The position numbers were made by a program, and so were the translations under genes. The notes under the pieces were generated by a model. It was not told the origin of the DNA. It saw only the letters and a list, made by a program, of their open reading frames with translations, and did no database searches. A stretch of DNA of 64,000 nt from M3007 sp964539805 (GTDB taxonomy: Bacteria; Bacteroidota; Bacteroidia; Chitinophagales; Saprospiraceae). Location: the NCBI GenBank assembly GCA_964539805.1, contig CAZIKN010000013.1, positions 1-64,000 on the forward strand, read 5' to 3'. The stretch's first letter is position 1; every line of letters begins with the position of its first letter. Shown piece after piece: positions 26,136 to 35,255 of this stretch.

Positions 26136-26196
26136 CCCTCATCCCTCATCCCTCATCCCTCATCCCTCATCCCTCATCCCTCATCTCATCCCTCAT
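26136..26196. repeat. 7-bp tandem repeat overlapping the truA end
   Basis: About eight copies of CCCTCAT (one imperfect). The last copies form the final codons and stop of truA. Confidence 0.9.
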
Positions 26197-26943
26197 AAAG
26201 ACTTTTTCCGGATATTTCACCTCCGTCAAAAACAGGCCTTGGGGTGGCACGCTCAGGTTTTTTTTTAGGGCTGTTTGGGTTTCAAGGGCGTGTTGTACCG
26301 CTTCGAGGTTTAGTTTGCCTGAGCCCACATTGACGCAGGCACCCACGATCAGGCGGACCATGCCGCGCAGAAAACGATTGGCGCTTATGTGAAAAACATA
26401 CTGATGTTGTTCGGGCTGAAAATCCCAGTAAGCGGTTTTAAGAGTACAGTCAAAATCATCCACGCCACTATGGCTTTTACAAAATGGTGCAAAGGCATGA
26501 AAACGGGTCAGCAGGGCGGCCGTTTCAGCCATTTTTTGCCGATCCAATTGGTGGTGCAAGGGGTAAAACCAAGCCAGTTCGGTGGCAAAGGGGGCTTTGC
26601 GCAAGGAGATATGATAGGCGTAACTGCGCTCATAAGCATCAAATCGCGCATGGGCATCAGCGGCAACCGCCGTTGCCGAGTACAGGGCGATGTCCGGCGG
26701 GAGCAAGCTGTTCATTCCTTGCAGGAAAGTGGGCGGTAAGGGGTGGAGATAGTCAAAATGGGCAACATAATAACGGGCGTGGACGCCAGTATCCGTACGG
26801 CCACAGCCCGTAATCTCTATTTTTTCGCGCAAAATAGTTCCCAAGGCGTTCTCAATGACCTCCTGCACAGAAAGCGCATTGGGCTGTCGCTGCCAGCCGC
26901 AATACCGGGTTCCAAGATAGGAGAGCTCAATAAAAAAACGCAT
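26167..26943 (-). CDS. truA: tRNA pseudouridine synthase A
   Basis: TruA makes pseudouridine at positions 38-40 of the tRNA anticodon stem. The 258 residues begin MRFFIELSYLGTRYCGWQRQ, with the catalytic Asp in CGRTDTGVHA (about residue 50), and include RFLRGMVRLIVGACVNVGSG near the C-terminus. The ORF opens upstream at 27024, but homology starts at the ATG at 26943, 10 bp after the stop of the AIM24-like gene. The last ten residues (MRDEMRDEG and preceding F) are encoded by the CCCTCAT tandem repeat, an oddity that does not touch the enzyme core. Confidence 0.95.
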   Translation of the reverse strand: MRFFIELSYLGTRYCGWQRQPNALSVQEVIENALGTILREKIEITGCGRTDTGVHARYYVAHFDYLHPLPPTFLQGMNSLLPPDIALYSATAVAADAHARFDAYERSYAYHISLRKAPFATELAWFYPLHHQLDRQKMAETAALLTRFHAFAPFCKSHSGVDDFDCTLKTAYWDFQPEQHQYVFHISANRFLRGMVRLIVGACVNVGSGKLNLEAVQHALETQTALKKNLSVPPQGLFLTEVKYPEKVFMRDEMRDEG

Positions 26944-26953
26944 GGATAAGGGC

Positions 26954-27739
26954 TTAATCGCCATCAAGGATATTGCCCAGGCCACCCAGAATACTGCCTT
27001 GCTCGCGGCCTCCCACGCTGCCATATTGCAAGATTTTGGCAGCCAGGCGGCTTACGGGAAGCGACTGAAGCCAAACCTTGCCGGGGCCTCTGAGTACGGC
27101 AAAGAACAGGCCCTCGCCGCCAAACACGGCGTTTTTGATACCGCGGACAAATTGTATGTCATAATCCACGCGGTTGGTAAAGGCAACGATGCAGCCGGTA
27201 TCCACGCGCAGGGTTTCGCCCACGCCCAATTCGCGTTCCAGAATGTAACCGCCCGCATGCACAAAGGCCATGCCGTCACCTTCCAATTTTTGCATGATAA
27301 AGCCCTCGCCACCAAAAAGGCCGGTGCCCAATTTGCGCTGAAATTCTATGCCTACCTGTACGCCTTTGGCCGCGCAGAGGAAGGAGTCCTTTTGGCAAAT
27401 GACTTTCCCGGAAAACTGCTGAAGATCTAAGGCTACAATTTTGCCTGCATAAGGTGCCGCAAAGGTGACGCGCTGCTTGCCATAACCCTGATTGGTGTAG
27501 GTGGTCATGAACAAACTCTCACCCGTGAGCAAGCGCTTGCCTGCGGACATCAGTTTGCCCAAAAAGCCCTGTTGCTGGCCGGAGCCATCCCCAAAAACGG
27601 TGGCCATGTCAATGCCTTCATCCATGAACATGAAACTGCCGGATTCGGCAATGACGGTTTCCTGAGGGTCGAGTTCAATCTCGACGCACTGCATTTCTTC
27701 TCCGTAGATTTTGTAATCAATTTCGTGATTGCTACGCAT
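26954..27739 (-). CDS. TIGR00266 / AIM24 family protein
   Basis: 261 residues of beta-helix-like AIM24 fold. Recognisable blocks are VIAESGSFMFMDEGIDMAT, LTGESLFMTTYTNQG, FLCAAKGVQVGIEFQRKLGT and FGGEGFIMQKLEGDGMAFVH. Bacterial members have no established function; the mitochondrial relative AIM24 affects inner-membrane organisation. The protein has no signal peptide. It sits between a Nudix hydrolase gene (49 bp upstream) and truA (10 bp downstream) on the same strand, probably one transcript. Confidence 0.88.
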   Translation of the reverse strand: MRSNHEIDYKIYGEEMQCVEIELDPQETVIAESGSFMFMDEGIDMATVFGDGSGQQQGFLGKLMSAGKRLLTGESLFMTTYTNQGYGKQRVTFAAPYAGKIVALDLQQFSGKVICQKDSFLCAAKGVQVGIEFQRKLGTGLFGGEGFIMQKLEGDGMAFVHAGGYILERELGVGETLRVDTGCIVAFTNRVDYDIQFVRGIKNAVFGGEGLFFAVLRGPGKVWLQSLPVSRLAAKILQYGSVGGREQGSILGGLGNILDGD

Positions 27740-27788
27740 GTTTTTATTGTACTTTTATTAATGTGGTGCAAAAGTAAGGAAGGGAACG

Positions 27789-28370
27789 TTACCATTTCCC
27801 TTCAAGCCGCCATATTTCGGCTTTTAATATGGCGGCCACGGAAAGCGAATCCGTGATATCACCGCGCATGACCATATCGAGTGCCTCCTGAAAAGGCACT
27901 CGCTTCACTTGCAGGTCTTCGGTCTCCTCGGGCTGTGCCTCGCCAAAGCTGAGGTCCTGGGCAAGAAAGACTACCCCGTACTCGTCCGAAACCGAATTGG
28001 AAAGGTGCATTTCGAGCAGCGGGCTCCAGCGAGTAGCCCTCATGCCCGTTTCCTCCAATAGTTCGCGCTGAGCACTTCCCAACAGGGATTCCTCTTGGGG
28101 GCCGCCGCCCTCGGGTATCTCCCAACTGTAGCGGCCCAGGGTGTAGCGGTATTGCCCTACCAACCAGGTAAAGCCTTCATGGTCAAGGGGCAAAATGCCA
28201 ATAGCGGTGTTTTTGAACTGAACCACACCATAAATACCCGCTCCACCCGAAGGGTTGATCACCTCCCGATGGCTGATTTTGATCCACTTGTTTTCGTAGG
28301 GAATCTGCTCGTTCAGGGTTTGCCACGGATTTGCTGAATCATCCGGCTGATTACCATTCAATGTGTACAT
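27789..28370 (-). CDS. Nudix hydrolase (ADP-ribose pyrophosphatase type)
   Basis: 193 residues with a complete Nudix box at about 91-113: G, then E after five residues, then RELLEETGM. The upstream segment GFTWLVGQYRYTLGRYSWEI followed by PEGGG is typical for ADP-ribose pyrophosphatases, which cut ADP-ribose to AMP and ribose 5-phosphate. Substrate identity cannot be proved from sequence. It is the first gene of a probable operon with the AIM24-like gene and truA, and is divergent from a small membrane-protein gene across about 40 bp. Confidence 0.88.
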   Translation of the reverse strand: MYTLNGNQPDDSANPWQTLNEQIPYENKWIKISHREVINPSGGAGIYGVVQFKNTAIGILPLDHEGFTWLVGQYRYTLGRYSWEIPEGGGPQEESLLGSAQRELLEETGMRATRWSPLLEMHLSNSVSDEYGVVFLAQDLSFGEAQPEETEDLQVKRVPFQEALDMVMRGDITDSLSVAAILKAEIWRLEGKW

Positions 28371-28411
28371 GCTAAACTTTCAATATTTTGATTGACCTTT
28401 GGGGCCAGATT

Positions 28412-28882
28412 ATGGAAAAAAGAACTTCGCTTGTTATCCTTTTGGAATTGGTTTGGTGGATCGTGACCGCCCTAATCGTGTGGGCTGTTTTGCACCCGAT
28501 CTATCAGGTCATGTATGTCTGGCCTTTTGAGGTCTGGAACATCATTTTTATCGTTACTTTGGTGACACTTGCACGGTATGTGTTTCTGCTACAGCACACT
28601 TGGTTGGCGCACTTGCAGGAGGTAAAAGTAGTGCTGATCATACTTATGTTCCCCATTTTATTCATATACATCAGCGGCCTGAACGGGTTTATGAATTTTA
28701 TAGAAGAAAAAACCTGGGATCCCATCACGGGCCACCTGCCTCCACTGGACCGGCGATCTGTAGAGCAGTATATCTGGTTCGAAATGCTTTTTTTTGGGGC
28801 TGGCTCCTGCATGACTATTATTGTTTTTATGGTGCGTTTGTTTCGTTCTGTTTGGACCTTACGCAACAGGGGCGTGGTTTAG
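28412..28882 (+). CDS. Small membrane protein, unknown function
   Basis: 156 residues from the ATG at 28412 (a TTG at 28388 would add eight). Four hydrophobic segments are visible: about 6-28 (VILLELVWWIVTALIVWAVL), 38-58, 74-92 (VVLIILMFPILFIYISGL) and 128-146. Charged loops lie between them. I recognise no family. It is divergent from the Nudix gene and convergent with the AlkZ-like gene. Confidence 0.7.
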   Translation: MEKRTSLVILLELVWWIVTALIVWAVLHPIYQVMYVWPFEVWNIIFIVTLVTLARYVFLLQHTWLAHLQEVKVVLIILMFPILFIYISGLNGFMNFIEEKTWDPITGHLPPLDRRSVEQYIWFEMLFFGAGSCMTIIVFMVRLFRSVWTLRNRGVV

Positions 28883-28905
28883 GGGCGCATCATTTAAACA
28901 TCCAA

Positions 28906-29967
28906 TTATTGCAAATGCAAGTGAGTATTTAGGAATGCGCTAAATGGCACGATAGCGTGTTTTAGCACTTCAGTAGGCAATTTGTCTTTCGGATTAAAAA
29001 ATATGGGTGACACAAGTACTTGTTTTTTTTGAATGGTGCGTTTCCAAATACCCTTTACCTGCCCGTTCACCACGATAATCGGCTTAAATATGCCATTAAC
29101 AGTGATGGCTTCCTTGTGCCACTGTGGGTCAAAAACTGCCGCTCGGTCTTTGTAACTTACCGTGTATTCGTCAAATGCTGGCAAAAAGAATACGGAATCG
29201 TCGGCCACAGCAGGGCCAGTCTCTGCGAACCAATATGTTTTGCCGTCGCTTTCAAAAAATTGCAATTGCTTTTTTATGCTCTCCAAACCCATTCGCGCAT
29301 CGGGCATAGGCAGACCTGACCACCAGTGGAAATCCTGGAGCATAGCTGGCCCGTGGCTGGTAAAATACCGCTGGGCCAAAATCGAGATGGATTCTTCTCG
29401 GCTGTACGTGGGGCCTTTGGGCACCTTTTCATCCAAGAGCGCATAGGTCAGGGTGCTTCCTTGCATTTTGCCATTACAGACGATACCGTCCACTTCTGCA
29501 TTCATCATAAAATGCACCGCACGGCTTGGATTGGTTTCAATGCCATTTTTCCCCAATTCCTGCATCACTGCTTCGCGTGTAAGATGTTTCCCGCCCTCCA
29601 ATGCTTTGACAATGAGGTCATTGCAACGCGAATAAAGGGCTGAGTCAATGCCCAGGTCACGATCCCTGGAGGCTGATGCTGCTTTGATGTGCTTTGCTGT
29701 GAGTGCCAGCATCCAACGGACATCATGGCCAGACACAATATGCCAGGTGGGGCGCAAAACGTGGGTGCGTACCAGCGATCCTGCATCCAAAGCCGATTCT
29801 ATATGCGCATCTGTACTCCCCTTCACCCTAAGCCCAATGGCCCATTTGGACATAGGGTAGTCCTGGGCCTGAACGGCTCCCAAATAAGCCACAAGTGCCT
29901 CTGGTGTTGCGAGATCGGTGTGCGTGATTTTCTGATTTTTAAGTCTTAAAAAGGGTATGTGGGACAT
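28906..29967 (-). CDS. Winged-helix DNA-binding protein (HTH_42, AlkZ-like)
   Basis: 353 residues. The opening LRLKNQKI, then LGAVQAQDYPMSKWAIGLRV and VLRPTWHIVSGHDVRWML are the typical blocks of the HTH_42 family (three winged-helix modules), whose studied members AlkZ and YcaQ are DNA glycosylases that unhook interstrand cross-links. The QAQD motif corresponds to the catalytic QxQ/QxD region (QAQDY here). The C-terminal part contains FFLPAFDEYTVSYKDR. The role is likely DNA repair, by family. It follows aroA by 60 bp on the same strand. Confidence 0.88.
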   Translation of the reverse strand: MSHIPFLRLKNQKITHTDLATPEALVAYLGAVQAQDYPMSKWAIGLRVKGSTDAHIESALDAGSLVRTHVLRPTWHIVSGHDVRWMLALTAKHIKAASASRDRDLGIDSALYSRCNDLIVKALEGGKHLTREAVMQELGKNGIETNPSRAVHFMMNAEVDGIVCNGKMQGSTLTYALLDEKVPKGPTYSREESISILAQRYFTSHGPAMLQDFHWWSGLPMPDARMGLESIKKQLQFFESDGKTYWFAETGPAVADDSVFFLPAFDEYTVSYKDRAAVFDPQWHKEAITVNGIFKPIIVVNGQVKGIWKRTIQKKQVLVSPIFFNPKDKLPTEVLKHAIVPFSAFLNTHLHLQ

Positions 29968-30027
29968 AATTGACTCTATAAAGGGAACAAATGTAGTGCC
30001 TGTGGTTACAAGGTTGCAAACGGTTAC

Positions 30028-31287
30028 TCACGACACTGTTTCAAAACCAGTCTTGCGCAGGTCGTCCCAGAATGCCGGATAGGACTTTGCCACCACATCC
30101 GGGTTTTCTATTTCAATAGGATGGAGTAGTGCCAATGGCGCAAAAGCCATGGCCATACGGTGATCGCCATAAGTGGCAAATCGCGGTGGCTGATCGCCCC
30201 AATTAGCCTTTCCCTGACAGATGAAAAAAGTTTTTTCGGGTGCTTTTTTGGAGAAATGCGGCGGCAGTTTTGCAAAAGAAACCCCGATTTTGGCCAATTC
30301 CGTTTTTAGCGCGGCCACGCGGTCGGTTTCCTTGATGTTAAGGGTTTCCAATCCGCTGAAAAGACCTGTGGTGCCGCGCCCGGCGCATACTACGGCCAGC
30401 GTTTGGGCAATGTCCGGGCATTCCAAAAAATCCCATTCAAAAGAAGGTTTTAATTGGCGATCATCGCGTTGTAAAAGCAAAGTATTTTCCTCTTCAATAG
30501 TTTGAATACCAAAAGATTGCATCATTTTAGGCAATATGGAATCTCCCTGCCAACTGTTGGTAAACAGGCCGCGCAGGCGTACATTGGGTGCCTCGGCCAG
30601 GGCAGCCATAGCATACCAATAAGAGGCTGCGGACCAATCGGCCTCTATTTGAAGAGGGCGGAGTACGTAATGACCTGGTTCCACTTGAATATTGCCCCCT
30701 ACCCACTCGGCCTGTGCGCCAAAATACCGCATCAGGTGCAAGGTCATATCCAAATAAGGGCGTGAGACCAGGCCCCCTTCCGGCAGCAACTCAAGGCCGC
30801 CGGGCAGATATGGGCCGATCAGCAACAAGGCCGATAAAAACTGGCTGCTGGTGCCCGCGTGGATGCGCACGCTCGTCCGCGAGCTTTGTTGTGTTTTCCA
30901 CGGCCCGATGCGCAGTGGCGGGTAGCCTTCCTGGTCAAGGTATTCAATATCAGCGCCTATATCGCGCAGGGCATTGACCAAGCCCCCTATGGGCCGTTCG
31001 CGCATGCGGGCGGAGCCGGTCAGTACCTGATGACCGGGTTTTATGGCTAAAAATGCGGTAAGAAAACGAAAGGTGGTGCCTGCATCGCCCGCGTCATAAG
31101 TGTCCGATGTTGTGTTTAACAGGCTTTGCAGCGTCACCGTGTCTTTGGAAGTAGAAAGTTGTGTAAGCCAATCCTCGGCTTTGGCTCCGGCCAGCGCCAG
31201 CGCAATCAAAGCGCGATTGCTAATGCTTTTGGAGCCGTCAAGGGTAATGTCGGCAGTGAGGGGATGGTGGGGGAATGACAGGTGCAT
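30028..31287 (-). CDS. aroA: 3-phosphoshikimate 1-carboxyvinyltransferase (EPSP synthase)
   Basis: AroA joins shikimate 3-phosphate and phosphoenolpyruvate in aromatic amino-acid synthesis; cytoplasmic. Motifs in order: LDGSKSISNRALIALALA (shikimate-3-P site), DAGTTFRFLTAFLA, a shortened TGSARMRERPIGGLV, LNIKETDRVAALKTEL and YGDHRMAMAFAPLAL near the C-terminus. The length (419) is normal for Bacteroidota. The frame opens with TTG at 31293; the ATG at 31287 is better. It starts only two bases after the stop of the TonB receptor gene, so it may be transcribed with the sigma/anti-sigma/receptor set. Confidence 0.95.
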   Translation of the reverse strand: MHLSFPHHPLTADITLDGSKSISNRALIALALAGAKAEDWLTQLSTSKDTVTLQSLLNTTSDTYDAGDAGTTFRFLTAFLAIKPGHQVLTGSARMRERPIGGLVNALRDIGADIEYLDQEGYPPLRIGPWKTQQSSRTSVRIHAGTSSQFLSALLLIGPYLPGGLELLPEGGLVSRPYLDMTLHLMRYFGAQAEWVGGNIQVEPGHYVLRPLQIEADWSAASYWYAMAALAEAPNVRLRGLFTNSWQGDSILPKMMQSFGIQTIEEENTLLLQRDDRQLKPSFEWDFLECPDIAQTLAVVCAGRGTTGLFSGLETLNIKETDRVAALKTELAKIGVSFAKLPPHFSKKAPEKTFFICQGKANWGDQPPRFATYGDHRMAMAFAPLALLHPIEIENPDVVAKSYPAFWDDLRKTGFETVS

Positions 31288-31289
31288 AT

Positions 31290-34118
31290 TCAAAACCTTA
31301 TACTCCAGCTAAGGTGCGGCAAGAATGGCAAACCGCGAATTTTTTCCTGACTTATATCAACATTCCAGTCTCCTGTGACCGTCCAAAACGTAAAATAGGT
31401 ATTGCTGCGTGCGTATGCATTGTAGCAACCCAAGGTAAGTTGATGGGCAAGTTTTCCGCTCTTCCATTGGCCATTGATGGCGAGATCCAATCGGTGCTGG
31501 CAGGCTTGCCGATAATCACCATAGCCTAAGCGGTCTGCCTGAATGCCAATTTTGTAAAAGTCCAGCAGCCGTTTTTGACCGGGGCCTTGAGGTGAAACGT
31601 AGAGGGAGGATATGGCATCACCGGAGGCCATTTGCCAATTGGCAGAGACCGAAAGGTGTGGGCCAAACTGATGGATGACTACAATTTTCAGGTTTTGGAG
31701 CCGATCCAATCGGGCGGGGAACCATTGTTTTTCATTCAGGTCATCAAACTGCCGCAGGGAACGGCTGAGGGTCCAGGATATCCAGCCCCTTGTACGGCCA
31801 ATTTTTTTTTCCAAGAGCAGTTCCAAGCCCATAGCCCTGCCTTGGCCCAAGGCTATTTCCCTTTCCCATGAGCGAAACCCGCCCCGATAGGTCAAGGTAT
31901 CAAAGTAGTAGATTGTGTCACTGGAAAAGGTATCCATCTTGATGGTGTATTCTTCGATATTGTTCAGTTTTTTGATATAGCCTTCTGCTCTAATGGACCA
32001 GGTTTTGTCCTCCCAGCCGAGGCCGCTCGTGAGTTGCCAGTTGTTTTGCGGGGCGAGTTTGGGGTTTGCCATCAGCCAAAAATCATTAGTGGACTCGATT
32101 ACATTGGGCGATACCGCACGCAGCATTTGTGCATTGCGGTTCAAGCTGCCCATAAAGGTCATGCCGTGGGCCAATTTTTTTTCCACACTGATCCGGGGCT
32201 GAGGAATGACCCTTGTTTGGCCACGGTTGTGGAAAACATCCGTGCGCAAGCCCGTACGGATACGCCATGCCGGGCCGGGCCTCCACTCTGATTCGCCATA
32301 AACGGCAGTCAAGAGACCATTTTCATAGACTACTTCATCGGAAAAGGTCAGGTCTCCGTTTTCATCGTACTCCACCGATTTCGGTAGAGGAGCATTGGCA
32401 TATCCGAAATAATAAAAAGGGAGAATACGCATGGAAGAGACTTGAATGCCTCCCCTCAGGTTCAATTTATCAGAGTAGTACCAATCCCAATCCGATTTTA
32501 GGGAATAATCATACAGTTGGGTTTGGCTAATGGACCTGAGTTCTTCTGACTCCGGAGGCCCGGCAAAGCCGGATTGTTCTACTTTTTGTGTACTTGTTGA
32601 TTTGATCAAAAAACGGCTGGCGGTAAAAGTGGTGTTGGCAAAAAAGTTGTCTGAAAAAAGGTGATTCCAGCGGAGTGAGGCAAAGCGGTTGTTCCAGCGA
32701 CAGCGATTTTCGGATTTGATTTTTAAACTGAACGGGAGAGGGAAAACGCCAAAGGTATCCTGGTAATAGATTAAGTCGTCCTTATTGTCATCCCTAAAGG
32801 AATCATGCCCATTATAAAGGCTGATATACAAGCGGTTGCGGTTGTTAAAAACCCAATTGCTTTTCCAATTGAGATCCGAAAAATAAAAATTGGTATTTAC
32901 CGCTGAGTTTTCCTGCTCAATCTGTTTTTGGGTGAAATGCTGGATGACCGGCCCGGCGAGGCTTCGCCGCGCAGAAAAAAGCATGGCACCCTTTTCTTTG
33001 AGGGGCAGTTCAAGGGATATCCGCCCGGCAAGCCAGCCCAATGATGCCGCACCGGCTACCCGTTGCATGTTGCCTTCCTTGGTGCGTACATCCCATGCCG
33101 AAGAGGCGCCACCGCCAAGTCGAGCGGGGGCATCACCTTTCCAAAGTCGGGCCGAGCGCACGATATCGGGATTGAATGCGGAAAATAGCCCCATTCCGTG
33201 TACCGGATTGAAGACCACAGCGTCATCCATCAGGACCAAATTCTGATCCGTTTCACCACCGCGAACACTCCAGCCGCCCAAACCGTCAATACTGGACTCA
33301 ATGCCCGGCAAGAAGGCTGCTGCACGCATCAAATCCGCCTCGCCGCCGAGCGCAGGCATTTGAAAAATGGGCAGACGGGCAATATTTTCCTCTTTTCGGA
33401 TAAACAAAGGTTTGCTTTGTTCTGCTAAGGAATCGCCAGAAACCTCAACGGCCTGCATGGTGGTCACTATCGGCTGAAGGGCAAGGGTCAATTGCTTTTG
33501 CACGTTTGTGGCAGCAAGCATGGTACGTGCCGATTGAAAGCCCAGCATGGTGGTGACCAAAAACACGGGAGCGCCCTTGGGAACTCGGAGGCTAAAAAAA
33601 CCATAGGCATTTGTAGTAGAGGATCGGCCAGTATTGATCTCGGATACCAAGGCACCAACTATTCGCTCGCCATTGGTAGCATCCTCTATGAATCCGGACA
33701 ATATTTGCTCCGGCGGAGGAAGCCTGTACAACAAAATTTGTCCGCCGGACTCACGCCAACCCAAGCCACTGTTTTCCAAAATTTTGTTTAAAATGGTTGA
33801 AAGGCGCTCGTTTTTCAGGGCAATTTGCACTCGCGAGGAAGAACCCATCATCGCATCGCTGAAGCCAATGGCAATACCTGAAGCTTTGCTCAACTGAATC
33901 AATGCTTCAGGCAAACTAAGATTTTTTGCCTCAAAATCAATACGTTGTGAAAAAACGGATTGTGCGCAAGCCCTTGATGCGCCTGCGATCAGGATGACAA
34001 GGACAAAGGTGCCGATTTTTATGGAGGATGCTGGCAGGTAGCTTCGGACACCTGTAAAGGCCCAATGATAAAATGTATTAAGCCACAAGGGATGGCCTGT
34101 TTGAAATGTATCGTTCAT
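31290..34118 (-). CDS. TonB-dependent receptor with STN domain
   Basis: 942 residues. A long N-terminal leader with a late hydrophobic core (KIGTFVLVILIAGASRACAQ) is followed by an STN signalling domain (IDFEAKNLSLPEALIQLSKA, about 60-115), a carboxypeptidase-regulatory-like domain (ILSGFIEDATNGERIVGALV, about 138-220), a plug (LMRAAAFLPGIESSIDGLGG then WSVRGGETDQNLVLMDDAVV) and a long barrel ending in HLSWSIRF. It imports a ligand across the outer membrane and reports occupancy through the STN domain to FecR. The ligand is unknown; there is no SusD partner gene. FecR and FecI are encoded directly upstream. Confidence 0.92.
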   Translation of the reverse strand: MNDTFQTGHPLWLNTFYHWAFTGVRSYLPASSIKIGTFVLVILIAGASRACAQSVFSQRIDFEAKNLSLPEALIQLSKASGIAIGFSDAMMGSSSRVQIALKNERLSTILNKILENSGLGWRESGGQILLYRLPPPEQILSGFIEDATNGERIVGALVSEINTGRSSTTNAYGFFSLRVPKGAPVFLVTTMLGFQSARTMLAATNVQKQLTLALQPIVTTMQAVEVSGDSLAEQSKPLFIRKEENIARLPIFQMPALGGEADLMRAAAFLPGIESSIDGLGGWSVRGGETDQNLVLMDDAVVFNPVHGMGLFSAFNPDIVRSARLWKGDAPARLGGGASSAWDVRTKEGNMQRVAGAASLGWLAGRISLELPLKEKGAMLFSARRSLAGPVIQHFTQKQIEQENSAVNTNFYFSDLNWKSNWVFNNRNRLYISLYNGHDSFRDDNKDDLIYYQDTFGVFPLPFSLKIKSENRCRWNNRFASLRWNHLFSDNFFANTTFTASRFLIKSTSTQKVEQSGFAGPPESEELRSISQTQLYDYSLKSDWDWYYSDKLNLRGGIQVSSMRILPFYYFGYANAPLPKSVEYDENGDLTFSDEVVYENGLLTAVYGESEWRPGPAWRIRTGLRTDVFHNRGQTRVIPQPRISVEKKLAHGMTFMGSLNRNAQMLRAVSPNVIESTNDFWLMANPKLAPQNNWQLTSGLGWEDKTWSIRAEGYIKKLNNIEEYTIKMDTFSSDTIYYFDTLTYRGGFRSWEREIALGQGRAMGLELLLEKKIGRTRGWISWTLSRSLRQFDDLNEKQWFPARLDRLQNLKIVVIHQFGPHLSVSANWQMASGDAISSLYVSPQGPGQKRLLDFYKIGIQADRLGYGDYRQACQHRLDLAINGQWKSGKLAHQLTLGCYNAYARSNTYFTFWTVTGDWNVDISQEKIRGLPFLPHLSWSIRF

Positions 34119-34151
34119 GTATCAATATGTACCCTGATTTAAGACATGCTC

Positions 34152-35171
34152 TTAGTGGGGGCACTGCCCGCCCTCCAATTGGTAACCGTTGGCTGTTTGC
34201 ACAATGTTTACGCCGAAAACAGCCTTTACGTTTGTTATAACTGCCTGTAAATCCGCTTTGGGCAAATAAATGGAATAGGGGCAGTTGTACAAATCCGGGT
34301 TGTTCAACTGTATCTTTACCTCAAAGCGATGGGACAACTGCTGTAGCGCCCTGCCCAATGCAAGATTGCGATATTCCAGATCTGTAGCGCGCCATTGCGC
34401 CACATGAACAACATCTTCTTTGGCCAACCTGAACTCCCCCGAAGGCTTGCTGTAGCTTACTTTTTCTCCGGGTTTCAGTTCCACTTCTTTTTGGGCACTG
34501 CTCACGCGCACCATTCCCGTTTTTACGGCCACGAGGGTCTCTTCTTCCGTTTCCCTTGCCCTGATGTCAAAAGATGTGCCCAACACCTGTATCGTGCATG
34601 CTCCAGCCGCCACAACAAAGGGTTTTGCCGCATTTTTTTGTACCTCAAAAAATGCTTCCCCCTGAAGCCTCAAGCGCCTGGCATCACTTGCCGCAAATCC
34701 TTTTTCAAACGATAGGATGGTATTTTGATGAAGCCACACCTGTGACCCATCGGGCAATAGAACGGGCTGGCTGCCCTGTTCCGCTGATGCAATTGACACC
34801 CATTCCGTGGCCGATGTTTTATCCTTATTGAAAAAAACAAGGGCAATGGCCAAAACAGCGACACTGGCTGCCGCCAGCCACCATTTGCGCACAAAGGTGA
34901 TCCGGGGGACAGCATCAGGCTCTTCCATCTCAGGTTGCCTGCTGTTGGGCTCTTCTTTTTTTAACCTTGTTTTCAGCTTGGCCAACTCCTCTGTGACATC
35001 CACAGGCGGAACAATGGCTTTGTCCGCCTCCATGATGTATTGGATTTCTGCGGCTGCACGGCGGTTTTCTTCTGAATCGGATAGCCAATTCTCCAAACTT
35101 TGAGCCTCATCAGGATCAAGCCCCTTGTTTAGTTTTTTAAAGATAAGGTGATAATAATGTTCAGTGGACAT
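34152..35171 (-). CDS. FecR-type anti-sigma factor
   Basis: 339 residues. The cytoplasmic N-terminus (MSTEHYYHLIFKKLNKGLDP) binds the sigma factor in homologues; one transmembrane helix spans about 95-113 (KWWLAAASVAVLAIALVFF). The periplasmic FecR domain shows VLLPDGSQVWLHQNTILSFE and RLRLQGEAFFEVQKNAAKPF, and the C-terminal DUF4974 region from about 262 (LEYRNLALGRALQQLSHRFE) contacts the receptor STN domain. It lies between the FecI-like sigma gene and the TonB receptor, the standard order. Confidence 0.93.
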   Translation of the reverse strand: MSTEHYYHLIFKKLNKGLDPDEAQSLENWLSDSEENRRAAAEIQYIMEADKAIVPPVDVTEELAKLKTRLKKEEPNSRQPEMEEPDAVPRITFVRKWWLAAASVAVLAIALVFFNKDKTSATEWVSIASAEQGSQPVLLPDGSQVWLHQNTILSFEKGFAASDARRLRLQGEAFFEVQKNAAKPFVVAAGACTIQVLGTSFDIRARETEEETLVAVKTGMVRVSSAQKEVELKPGEKVSYSKPSGEFRLAKEDVVHVAQWRATDLEYRNLALGRALQQLSHRFEVKIQLNNPDLYNCPYSIYLPKADLQAVITNVKAVFGVNIVQTANGYQLEGGQCPH

Positions 35172-35255
35172 TGAAAAAGAATTCGCTGGACAAGAAAGCC
35201 AGCCGGATATTAGATGAAAAAAGATAGGCCCTCCCCCTATTCTGCCCTGACGTTT

